From an uncultured Alcaligenaceae bacterium (lineage in GTDB: Bacteria; Pseudomonadota; Gammaproteobacteria; Burkholderiales; Burkholderiaceae_B), in contig CALCPT010000507.1 in NCBI GenBank assembly GCA_937897265.1, positions 1-8,010 of the forward strand: DNA of 8,010 nt, given 5' to 3'. The notes under the pieces were generated by a model. That model was not told the origin of the DNA. It saw only the letters and a list, made by a program, of their open reading frames with translations, and did no database searches. Shown in pieces: positions 1 to 6,234 of this stretch (positions are counted from its first letter, which is position 1; each line of letters opens with the position of its first letter). A program made the translations under genes and the position numbers.

Positions 1-635
1 AAGATTTTGAGCCGATCGGTTTGATTGCCACAAATTTATTTGTGATGTCTGTGCCGAAAGACTCTCCAGTCCAAACTGTGGCTGACTTAGTGAGGCTGTC
101 ACAGGCGGCACCAGGCCAGTACGATTACGCCTCGTCCGGAAACGGCACGACTAGTCATCTTGCTGCCGCTTTGTTTGTTTCGATGTCGGGGGCGAAGCTC
201 ACTCATATCCCCTATAAAAGTAATGTGCCGGGCTTAACCGATTTGATGGCGGGCCGCGTTGCAATGATGTTTGACAACATCACCGCAATGCAAAGGCAGA
301 TTAGTGCAGGCACAATCCGGCCTTTGGCGACAACAGGTTTAAAACGTACGACGGTATTAAAAGACGTCCCGACCCTAGATGAAGCGGGTGTTAAGGGCTA
401 TGACCTGAGAGGATGGTTTTGTTTGCTCGCGCCAGCAGGCACCCCCAAAGAGATTGTGAATAGACTGAATCAAGAGCTCGTCCGAGTCATCGCGATGCCC
501 GAAGTGACTGACAAGTTGATTTCTCTGGGAGCCGATCCTGAAACAGGGACACCGCAAGAGCTTAAGACGCTGATCGCCTCTGAAATTGTTAAATATAAAA
601 ATATTATCGATATCGCGGGCGCAAAGGTAGAGTGA
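1..635 (+). CDS. Bug/TctC-family tripartite tricarboxylate transporter substrate-binding protein, 5' truncated
   Basis: This is the C-terminal two thirds of a periplasmic solute receptor; the reading frame is open from base 3 and stops with TGA at 633-635. About 210 residues are present, against roughly 320 for a full Bug protein, so the signal peptide and start lie outside the window. Family hallmarks seen are an opening DFEPIGLIAT stretch, then YASSGNGTTSHLA, HIPYKSNVPGLTDLMAG, a DN pair and a C-terminal APAGTPKEIVNRLNQEL helix. Members bind small carboxylates or related ligands in a Venus-flytrap fold. They deliver them to TctAB-type permeases, although many are orphan receptors without an adjacent permease. 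No tctA or tctB is seen downstream, so this may be an orphan unless those genes lie upstream. The ligand cannot be told from the sequence. The family call is secure. Confidence 0.95.
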   Translation, partial: DFEPIGLIATNLFVMSVPKDSPVQTVADLVRLSQAAPGQYDYASSGNGTTSHLAAALFVSMSGAKLTHIPYKSNVPGLTDLMAGRVAMMFDNITAMQRQISAGTIRPLATTGLKRTTVLKDVPTLDEAGVKGYDLRGWFCLLAPAGTPKEIVNRLNQELVRVIAMPEVTDKLISLGADPETGTPQELKTLIASEIVKYKNIIDIAGAKVE

Positions 636-689
636 ACGCTGCCACTTTTATCACCGGCTGCACTCCTCTTGCCGAATTAGGCGTTTCAC

Positions 690-1376
690 ATGTCTGAACA
701 TTCATCCCGCAATCCCTTGGTCGTGCTCTACACGGCGATCAGAAGTCGCCCGCTCCTGGCGATAAGCGCCTTAGTCGGTTTTCTTGGGGCGCTGGCGCTA
801 CCTCTTGTGGTGCCGACTGGAGCATGGGTGCGTTTGATTGTTGGCTGGAATCTTGGCTCAGTGTTGTATTTAGCTTTGATTTTGACGTTGATGACAACCG
901 CAAACCTAGACGATATTCGTGCAAGGGCTTTGCGGCAAAACGATGGTAGGCGCGTCATTCTGCTGTTGGCGGTTGTGTCTGCCTTTGTGTGCTTAAGCTC
1001 TATCGTTGAGATCCTGGCGATCGCCAAAGACTTGCAGGGCTTGCACCGCGTTTTGCATATTTCTCTTGCCGTGTTGACCGTGGTGACGTCGTGGGTGTTC
1101 ACGCAATTCATGTTCGCGACACACTACGCGCACGAATATTATTCGGCGCTTTCTCGTGGATTCGAACCCGGCTTGCAGTTTCCGGGTACAAACGCGCCTG
1201 ATTACCTAGATTTTGTGTATTTTGCTTGCGTGATCGGTACGTCCGGTCAAACGGCCGACGTGAATATTTCGAGTAAGCCCATGCGTAGGGTTGGCTTAAT
1301 TCATTGCGTGTTCGCGTTTTTTTTCAATACAACTTTAATTGCGTTGACGATCAACATTGCGGCGAGTTTGATCTAG
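690..1376 (+). CDS. DUF1345 family inner-membrane protein
   Basis: A 228-residue integral membrane protein matching the DUF1345 family in layout and motifs. Hydrophobic spans lie at about 21-41, 48-68, 88-108, 122-144 and 205-227. Family-like features are the FATHYAHEYY stretch (142-151) after the fourth span, DYLDFVYFACVIG (171-183), which may form a further span, and the SGQTADVNISSKPMRR segment (185-200). The last span has the FFFNTTLIALTIN pattern common at the end of this family. Its function is unknown. The ATG at 690 is the first available start, because an in-frame TAG lies at 678-680. No convincing Shine-Dalgarno sequence precedes it. It lies 54 bases after the receptor gene on the same strand, so it could be cotranscribed, but the two families are not known partners. 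Confidence 0.9.
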   Translation: MSEHSSRNPLVVLYTAIRSRPLLAISALVGFLGALALPLVVPTGAWVRLIVGWNLGSVLYLALILTLMTTANLDDIRARALRQNDGRRVILLLAVVSAFVCLSSIVEILAIAKDLQGLHRVLHISLAVLTVVTSWVFTQFMFATHYAHEYYSALSRGFEPGLQFPGTNAPDYLDFVYFACVIGTSGQTADVNISSKPMRRVGLIHCVFAFFFNTTLIALTINIAASLI

Positions 1377-1381
1377 TGACA

Positions 1382-1402
1382 GTAACAAATTGTTACGTTT
1401 TT
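1382..1402 (+). terminator. Possible intrinsic terminator after the DUF1345 gene
   Basis: Six bases after the stop codon is a 15-base palindrome (GTAACAAATTGTTAC, 1382-1396), followed by G and a run of five T (1398-1402). As RNA it would form a GTAAC/GTTAC stem with a five-base loop. The stem is short and A/T rich, so termination would be weak. An alternative is a palindromic protein-binding site. Confidence 0.35.
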
Positions 1403-1441
1403 ATTTGTGTTGAAGCGGTTTGAAGCCCGTGTCACCTCAAC

Positions 1442-1612
1442 TTATTTTGCAATCGCGCAATGACCACCGCTCGAGATCTTGCCCGAGCCTGCCGCCATAA
1501 GCGGTGGTTCATTACGTAGATCAACCGGTGGCGCTTTGGTTGTATCCCAAACCAAGAAAGCCACTAAGCCGCACCAAAAAACTAATTGAAGTTTGCGGTT
1601 AGATACGCTCAT
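1442..1612 (-). CDS. Small single-span membrane protein with C-terminal SGGHC motif (hypothetical)
   Basis: A 56-residue frame from ATG (1612-1610) to TAA (1444-1442). I do not recognise a named family. The N-terminus has basic residues (R6, K7), then a hydrophobic span at about 8-22 (LQLVFWCGLVAFLVW). A short proline-containing linker (APPVDLRNEPP, 27-37) and a glycine/serine-rich tail ending SSGGHCAIAK follow, with H51 and C52. The predicted topology is an N-in anchor with a short periplasmic tail. An AGGA lies 11 bases before the ATG, a weak ribosome binding site. It starts 69 bases after the YeeE-like gene on the same strand, so it would be the third gene of the sulfur operon. The tail Cys-His pair could bind metal or carry sulfur, which is inference. 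A 13-base inverted repeat lies within the coding region, so the frame could be a chance opening in an intergenic repeat. Confidence 0.5.
   Translation of the reverse strand: MSVSNRKLQLVFWCGLVAFLVWDTTKAPPVDLRNEPPLMAAGSGKISSGGHCAIAK
1459..1513. repeat. Long inverted repeat within the small-protein gene
   Basis: Left arm AATGACCACCGCT (1459-1471) is the reverse complement of AGCGGTGGTTCATT (1500-1513) apart from one extra T. This gives a 13-pair stem with one bulge and a 28-base loop. A second stem (GCTCG at 1469-1473 with CGAGC at 1484-1488) shares three bases with the left arm, so the two structures exclude each other. No T tract follows on either strand, so it does not look like a standard terminator. 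If the small frame is real, the arms encode its Pro-Pro and Gly-Gly pairs. Confidence 0.6.
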
Positions 1613-1681
1613 GGTTGCTCGCGTCCTGTGGTTTGTGAGTCGACAGACTGACGATTAGAGTGGCTCATAATGTCTTCAAAC

Positions 1682-2755
1682 TTACAGTTTGTAATAGCGG
1701 CGTACCCGCACGCCGATCAATGTGCCGGCAAACGCCAAGGGCACCCAGATCCACCCGTGAACACTACCTGTTGAAATCCCGCTGAGCATCGCACCGATGT
1801 TGCAACCAAAGGCTAATCGTGAGCTGTAGCCCATTAAAAAGCCCGCAACTAAGCCGACAATCCACTGTGTTGTCGTCAAGGGTTGGCTGTTGCTGCTAGC
1901 CCGCGCCGAAACCCATAAGGCGCCACCTAAAATACCGATATTGGTGATTGACGTGATGTCCATCAGTACCATTTCGCTTAGGCGTTGCGCGTTACCGACC
2001 TGACTCCAGAAGGCATTGGTAGTCGGATCAAACAATCCTGTCGCGGTGGCAATCTTTGCGGCCCATAGACCAAAACCGTAGACAACTCCCCAGGGTTGAC
2101 CAGCAATGAGCAGATTGAGCGTTGCCAACACTGCGAGTGCAACCGCGCCCAACAGCCATTTTCGATCCCACCAAGTGCGCCCAGAGCCCACCCACACTCT
2201 TGTCGCTAAACCGAGTAGCGCAAGCCCCGCTAGTGTGAGCAACAGCGCCTGAGTACTGCCAAATTCGGTGGCCAGACCAATGGGTTGCCACTGGCCAAGC
2301 TTGAGCCAGTCGCCCACTTGTACCGATCCCAAAAAACTGCCCAGTGCAAAGAGCGGCAAAATACCCATATTTAGGGGCACGCCAAGCCCAGCTTTATACA
2401 GCGTACCTGAACCACATCCATCGGCAATTTGCATGGTTAAGCCAAAGACAAAGGCGCCAATTAACAGACTGACACTCGGTGGGCCGAGTGCTGCGGTCAG
2501 TTCAGAATATTGACCTAGAAGCGTCAACGAAAATGCGGATGCCAGTGCGAGCAACACTAATTGACCTGCTACGCCACGCGGGTCGCGTTGTTCAATGAGT
2601 TGGCGCCAACCGGTCGTGAAACCAAAGCGTGCGCCTGAAAGCGCAGCGCCCATCCCAATCCCCACTGCAAACAAAACAGCTTGGCGAATGGACACCGACC
2701 AACCGAGGTACACAAAAAATAGCAACAACAGCAGGCTAAGCGGCAGACGTTTCAT
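1682..2755 (-). CDS. YeeE/YedE family (TsuA-like) sulfur-compound transporter
   Basis: A 357-residue inner-membrane protein with about ten hydrophobic spans. Family features are the SGARFGFTTGWRQL segment (40-53), the MQIADGCGSGTLYKAGLG motif (108-125) and the RLAFGCNIGAMLSGISTGS motif (313-331). The characterised relative TsuA brings thiosulfate into the cytoplasm, passing it by cysteines in such conserved loops. This protein has only two cysteines, C114 and C318, each in a GCxxG motif. The third cysteine that I recall in the characterised transporter's N-terminal region is absent here, where the segment reads RFGFT. The length is normal for the long single-chain form. It starts 49 bases after the rhodanese gene on the same strand, which supports an operon. 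The ATG at 2755 has only a distant GAGAAGG (about 15 bases away) as a ribosome binding site. The exact substrate (thiosulfate or another sulfur species) is inferred from the family. Confidence 0.93.
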   Translation of the reverse strand: MKRLPLSLLLLLFFVYLGWSVSIRQAVLFAVGIGMGAALSGARFGFTTGWRQLIEQRDPRGVAGQLVLLALASAFSLTLLGQYSELTAALGPPSVSLLIGAFVFGLTMQIADGCGSGTLYKAGLGVPLNMGILPLFALGSFLGSVQVGDWLKLGQWQPIGLATEFGSTQALLLTLAGLALLGLATRVWVGSGRTWWDRKWLLGAVALAVLATLNLLIAGQPWGVVYGFGLWAAKIATATGLFDPTTNAFWSQVGNAQRLSEMVLMDITSITNIGILGGALWVSARASSNSQPLTTTQWIVGLVAGFLMGYSSRLAFGCNIGAMLSGISTGSVHGWIWVPLAFAGTLIGVRVRRYYKL

Positions 2756-2804
2756 GATTGACTGAGTAAACCTTCTCGATTGGGCTCACTATCGATCTGT
2801 TCTA

Positions 2805-3740
2805 TTATTTTGCAGACCACAATTGCGCGTCGATGTACAGCTGCTTGATGCGATTGGGTACGTTGTCCATCGGCAATGCACCATCGGCCTGCGTCCAGTC
2901 AACCATCGAGCCGGCATATAGTTTGACGTTTGGCTGGCCAGCAAGCTCTGACAACACAAACCAATTTGTTGCGGCCCAGTGACCGGTGTTGCAAAAAGAG
3001 ATAACGTCTTGATCGCTCTTAGCAGGCACGGCGAGAGCAAGTTTTTTTACCTCGCTGTCTGACACCACCAGACTGCTGTTGGGTGCAAACCATGTCGAGT
3101 GCTCTACATTGACTGCGCCTTTCAAGGTGCCCGGAACTTTGGCTGCAGCATGACGGGTTGTACCTTCATAAAAAGCGGAGGGGCGCGCGTCGATCAATTG
3201 AGCCTTGCCAGACTGAATACCGCTGATCACATCTGCTCGGGTCGCGATCATGCTTTGATTGATTGTGGGGACGTATGTGCTCGCTGCGGCTGTCGCAGGT
3301 TGCGTGCTCAGGTCAAACCCTGCAGCCTGCCAAGCCGTTAAGCCACCATTCAACACAGATAAGTTTTGTAGGCCCAGCACTTTGAGGGTCCAGTACACGC
3401 GCGCGGCTGCACCGAAGTCTGTTGCGTCTTTGCCAGAAGACGTCACAATCACCTTTGAGTCGGGTGTTAGGCCCAAGCGTTGCACGAGTTTGGTTAAGTT
3501 TTCAAGTGAAGGCAATTCGCCAGGATTGCCCTCGGGGCCCCGCCATGTGCCGTAGGGCGCATTCAGGGCGCCAGCAATGTGGCCGGCCGCGTAAGACTTT
3601 GGGTCGCGGATATCGAGGACGACAGTGCCCGTTGTGTTGGACGCGGCCCTTGTGGCCTGAGCACTTAACAGGGGTTCGGCTGCGATCGCACTCGCGCACA
3701 GCACAAAACCTAAAAAACAGGAAGCGAGTTTTTTTATCAT
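2805..3740 (-). CDS. Exported two-domain rhodanese (thiosulfate/3-mercaptopyruvate sulfurtransferase)
   Basis: A 311-residue sulfurtransferase with a clear signal peptide (MIKK basic start, hydrophobic core, AIAA before E22), so it should act in the periplasm. The first rhodanese domain spans about 28-145 and has DIRD (43-46), AGHIAGA and NGGLTAW. Its catalytic loop reads TSSGKDA with no cysteine, so it is the inactive structural domain. The second domain (about 160-290) has IDARP (183-187) and the catalytic loop CNTGHWA with C250. C250 is the only cysteine in the predicted mature protein. The enzyme moves a sulfane sulfur from a donor such as thiosulfate onto C250 and then to an acceptor. 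I chose the ATG at 3740 because the signal peptide begins there and AAAGGT lies about 10 bases upstream; an in-frame ATG at 3809 would put a 23-residue non-signal extension ahead of it. It is the first gene of a probable operon with the YeeE-like transporter. Confidence 0.93.
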   Translation of the reverse strand: MIKKLASCFLGFVLCASAIAAEPLLSAQATRAASNTTGTVVLDIRDPKSYAAGHIAGALNAPYGTWRGPEGNPGELPSLENLTKLVQRLGLTPDSKVIVTSSGKDATDFGAAARVYWTLKVLGLQNLSVLNGGLTAWQAAGFDLSTQPATAAASTYVPTINQSMIATRADVISGIQSGKAQLIDARPSAFYEGTTRHAAAKVPGTLKGAVNVEHSTWFAPNSSLVVSDSEVKKLALAVPAKSDQDVISFCNTGHWAATNWFVLSELAGQPNVKLYAGSMVDWTQADGALPMDNVPNRIKQLYIDAQLWSAK

Positions 3741-3757
3741 AATTGAGATGACCTTTA

Positions 3758-3776
3758 GCGTTCGATATCTGAACGC
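3758..3776 (-). promoter_or_regulatory. Inverted repeat beside the rhodanese ribosome binding site
   Basis: GCGTTC (3758-3763) and GAACGC (3771-3776) are perfect six-base arms around a seven-base spacer. Read on the minus strand, the repeat ends one base before the TAAAGGT that serves as the rhodanese ribosome binding site. It could be a hairpin that controls translation or mRNA stability, or a DNA operator in the leader. No regulator gene is visible nearby, so its role is open. Confidence 0.4.
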
Positions 3777-3838
3777 ATTGTGCCGTGTGCAGACACAAAG
3801 CAAAAGCACATATTTTATCTTTTCTTATAACCAAAAGA

Positions 3839-3866
3839 AATATAGAATCCATAAAATGAAGATCAA
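3839..3866 (-). promoter_or_regulatory. Candidate sigma-70 promoter of the rhodanese operon
   Basis: On the minus strand TTGATC (3866-3861) lies 16 bases ahead of TATATT (3844-3839), a fair match to -35 and -10 elements. Transcription would start near 3832 and leave a leader of about 90 bases that contains the inverted repeat at 3758-3776. The surrounding A/T-rich tract offers other -10-like hexamers (for example TATAAG and TAAAAT), so the exact start is uncertain. Confidence 0.4.
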
Positions 3867-3962
3867 GTCAAATTAAGCGAGGTTATTCGTGTTGCTGTAG
3901 CCTTGATCGAGGCGGTGTACTGGATTGCTCATAACAATCGTTAATCTGAGGGCGTTTCCGTC

Positions 3963-4040
3963 ATGAGATTGCCTATTTCATGCAAGAGTACCGTCGTAGT
4001 TGCAAGCCTTTTCGTGCAAGTGACAATAGGCTGCGCATAG
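3963..4040 (+). CDS. Putative 25-residue leader or micro-lipoprotein ahead of the GGDEF-EAL gene
   Basis: A short frame runs from ATG at 3963 to TAG at 4038-4040. It is preceded by GAGGG (3948-3952) at a 10-base spacing, a better ribosome binding site than the downstream gene has. The 25 residues look like a signal peptide: basic residues R2 and K8, an uninterrupted hydrophobic core (about 9-23), and a TIGC ending with C24 as the penultimate residue. This resembles a lipobox with an unusual Thr at -3. The stop lies 16 bases before the GGDEF-EAL start, so translation of the two could be coupled. It may equally be a chance frame. No family is recognised. Confidence 0.3.
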   Translation: MRLPISCKSTVVVASLFVQVTIGCA

Positions 4041-4056
4041 ACTGTATCGTACGGCA

Positions 4057-6150
4057 ATGAGCGTCGACATCCATGCGAGAGCGCGAGAATCATTGCGTCT
4101 GTTCACCCCGCGCAGTTGGGGTTGGATAAAGTCCCCTCACAAATTCTTATTTTGCCTATTTCTTGCGTTTTTTGGGCTAGCGCCCGTTAGCATGTCTTGG
4201 GCAGAGCGCTTAACCGAGTCTCAAACGCTTGCAACGAACTTGTCTGCCCCTCTCGGGCTTGAAAACAAGCTGTCGCACTCGCTTCTCTACTTAGTCATTG
4301 CGTTGTCGCTTCTCTTGCTCTTGAGCGTCTGGCGACTTCTTCGCTGGCGCAAGCGGGCGCAAGCGCTTGAAGAAGTGATGGTTGAGGCTAACCGTAGCCT
4401 TCGTGAACTGCTCAGTCAAAATGACTTGCTCACGGTTGATGTCGGCAGGCGCAAGGCGCTTGAGTGTGACTTGCGCGCCAGCGAAGAGCGCTATCGCTTC
4501 TATATCGAGCATGCGCCGATCGGGATGTTTGTCATGCATGGCAAGGATGAGTTTGCCTTGGTGAATTCGGCTCTCAGTTCGATGACCGGCTTTTCTAAAA
4601 CCGAATTGTGCACGATGAAATTGGCGGCACTGATTTCGTCAGACAAATCCAAGGAGTCGACTCAGTTCTTTGAGGGCGGTCACTCACACGACTCAGGCGA
4701 AAAAGAAGTCACGTTACGCAAGAAAGATGGTGCGGTCTTTGTCTCGTACATGCATACGATCACACTACCAGGTGATATGGTCATGGGAGTTTGCATGGAT
4801 ATCACCGAACGCAAAAAAGCAGAAGAGAATATTCACCATCTTGCTTTCTTCGATGCCTTGACTGCACTACCCAATCGTCGGCGTTTGCTTGATCGGCTGA
4901 GGCAGGCAACTGCTCGCAGCGTGAAAGAGCACGACCTCGGTGCCTTGCTGATGATGGATTTGGATCATTTTAAAAATCTGAATGACACACTGGGGCATGA
5001 TGTTGGTGATCGCCTGCTAAAACAAGTTGGGCGTCGCTTGATGGATTGTGTTCGTCCCGACGATACTGTGTCTAGAGTTGGCGGCGATGAGTTTGTCATT
5101 ATTCTTGAAAAACTAGGTGGGAGTGTCGACATTGCAACCCGTCGTGCACACGACTTAGTTAAAAAAATTCATACGGCGGTCTCTCAACTGTATCCTCTGA
5201 TTGCCGATCGCCCCGATTACTACATCACATCAAGTATCGGCTTGACTCTATTTGGTGATCAAGAGCGATCTATAGAAGCGTTACTAAAAAAAGCGGATGT
5301 TGCTCTTTATGAGGCGAAGAAAGGTGGTCGGAATACCTACCGGTTTTTTTCTCCAGAAATGCAGGCCTCGATCGATGACAGCACGTCCTTGGTAGACGCG
5401 TTAAGGCGTGCCCTGCATCATAACGAGTTCACTTTGTATTATCAGCCTCAGGTGAATGCTAGCGGGCGCGTGGTGGGCGCCGAAGCACTGTTGCGTTGGA
5501 CTCCACCCAACGCTGAAATTATTTCACCTCTAACGTTCATTGCAGCGGCTGAGGAAAGCGGCCTGATTGTTCCGATTGGTGACTGGGTGATTGAGCAGGG
5601 CTTCAGACAGTTGAAGCGCTGGCAGCAGTATCCCGAAACAAGGGGTTTAAAACTATCAATCAATGTCAGTGCTGATCAGTTTCATCACGCTGATTTTGTT
5701 GCCAAAATCGCGCACGGGATCGAGCATTTTGATATCGATCCAACCCTTATCACTCTTGAACTCACAGAGAGTGTTGTTCTGCAACGAGTCGATCAAGCGA
5801 TTGAAAAAATGCTTGAGCTCAAAAGCCGAGGCATTAGTTTTTCTTTAGATGACTTCGGCACTGGGTATTCTTCACTATCCTATTTAAAGCTGTTACCGCT
5901 AGATCAAGTCAAAATCGACAGTTCGTTTGTGCGCGATATTTCGTTTGATCCCGATGACGCATCTATTGTGCGGGCGATTTTGGCGATGAGTGGCTCGTTG
6001 GGGTTGAGCGTGATCGCCGAAGGTGTTGAGACGCAGGTGCAGCGAGAGTTTTTGTTTGACCATGGCTGCTTGCATTATCAAGGCTACTTGTTTGGCCGTC
6101 CTGTTCCGATCGAAAACTTTAGCGCAGACGCTTCGCACAGCCGAGTATAG
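4057..6150 (+). CDS. Membrane-bound PAS-GGDEF-EAL cyclic di-GMP signalling protein
   Basis: A 697-residue protein that makes and/or degrades cyclic di-GMP at the inner membrane. It has a hydrophobic segment at about 28-48 (anchor or signal), a short outside stretch, a second span at about 74-94, and a likely coiled linker (100-140). A PAS domain (about 142-250) ends in DITERKKAEE. The GGDEF domain (about 258-430) has DALTALPNRR, DLDHFKNLND and an intact GGDEF (342-346). An RxxD inhibitory site (R333-D336) lies five residues ahead of it. The EAL domain (about 442-690) keeps EALLRW (E476), N536, the ELTES glutamates, DDFGTG (D598, D599), K619, AEGVE (655) and Q675, so both activities look possible. 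The ATG at 4057 has no good ribosome binding site; an in-frame TAG at 4027 blocks upstream extension. The PAS ligand is unknown. No partner gene is apparent nearby. Confidence 0.95.
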   Translation: MSVDIHARARESLRLFTPRSWGWIKSPHKFLFCLFLAFFGLAPVSMSWAERLTESQTLATNLSAPLGLENKLSHSLLYLVIALSLLLLLSVWRLLRWRKRAQALEEVMVEANRSLRELLSQNDLLTVDVGRRKALECDLRASEERYRFYIEHAPIGMFVMHGKDEFALVNSALSSMTGFSKTELCTMKLAALISSDKSKESTQFFEGGHSHDSGEKEVTLRKKDGAVFVSYMHTITLPGDMVMGVCMDITERKKAEENIHHLAFFDALTALPNRRRLLDRLRQATARSVKEHDLGALLMMDLDHFKNLNDTLGHDVGDRLLKQVGRRLMDCVRPDDTVSRVGGDEFVIILEKLGGSVDIATRRAHDLVKKIHTAVSQLYPLIADRPDYYITSSIGLTLFGDQERSIEALLKKADVALYEAKKGGRNTYRFFSPEMQASIDDSTSLVDALRRALHHNEFTLYYQPQVNASGRVVGAEALLRWTPPNAEIISPLTFIAAAEESGLIVPIGDWVIEQGFRQLKRWQQYPETRGLKLSINVSADQFHHADFVAKIAHGIEHFDIDPTLITLELTESVVLQRVDQAIEKMLELKSRGISFSLDDFGTGYSSLSYLKLLPLDQVKIDSSFVRDISFDPDDASIVRAILAMSGSLGLSVIAEGVETQVQREFLFDHGCLHYQGYLFGRPVPIENFSADASHSRV

Positions 6151-6175
6151 ATTTAGCTCTCGCGCCGGCGAATCA

Positions 6176-6208
6176 GACGGTTTGCACTCGAAAGAGTACT
6201 CGACCGTC
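6176..6208. terminator. Possible hairpin terminator between convergent genes
   Basis: GACGGT (6176-6181) pairs with ACCGTC (6203-6208), and inside it ACTC-GAAA-GAGT forms a four-pair stem capped by a GNRA-type tetraloop. It sits in the 84-base gap between the converging GGDEF-EAL and deacetylase-like genes, where a two-way terminator would be expected. No T run follows on either strand, so the call is weak. Confidence 0.3.
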
Positions 6209-6234
6209 AGTCCAAGCTGTTTGTCGCAGTCTTG

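Larger units (their letters stand above)
3741..4056. other. Divergent intergenic region between the sulfur operon and the GGDEF-EAL gene
   Basis: This 316-base stretch holds the upstream signals of both flanking genes. The half next to the rhodanese (about 3790-3885) is notably A/T rich and contains its promoter candidate. The other half contains a short symmetrical TAAC/GTTA element (3932-3943), a 25-codon frame with its own ribosome binding site, and three copies of TGCAAG (3981, 4001 and 4015). A weak sigma-70-like pair, GTGACA (4020) and TGTATC (4043), would leave almost no leader before the ATG at 4057, so I do not call it. No tRNA or known riboswitch was recognised. Confidence 0.6.

Noticed and set aside
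728..1111. Minus-strand frame of 127 codons inside the DUF1345 gene.
   Set aside because: It is fully antisense to a recognisable membrane protein and its translation is Arg/Thr/Lys rich with no recognisable motif.
3741..3809. Upstream ATG at 3809 as the rhodanese start.
   Set aside because: It would place 23 unrelated residues before a complete signal peptide, and most of that segment is the A/T-rich leader and the inverted repeat.
3502..3852. Minus-strand frame of 116 codons overlapping the 5' end of the rhodanese gene and its leader.
   Set aside because: It is a different frame over an established signal peptide and rhodanese domain, and its Arg/Cys-rich translation resembles no family.
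5899..6138. Minus-strand frame of 79 codons opposite the EAL domain.
   Set aside because: The opposite strand encodes conserved EAL motifs, and the antisense translation is low in recognisable features.
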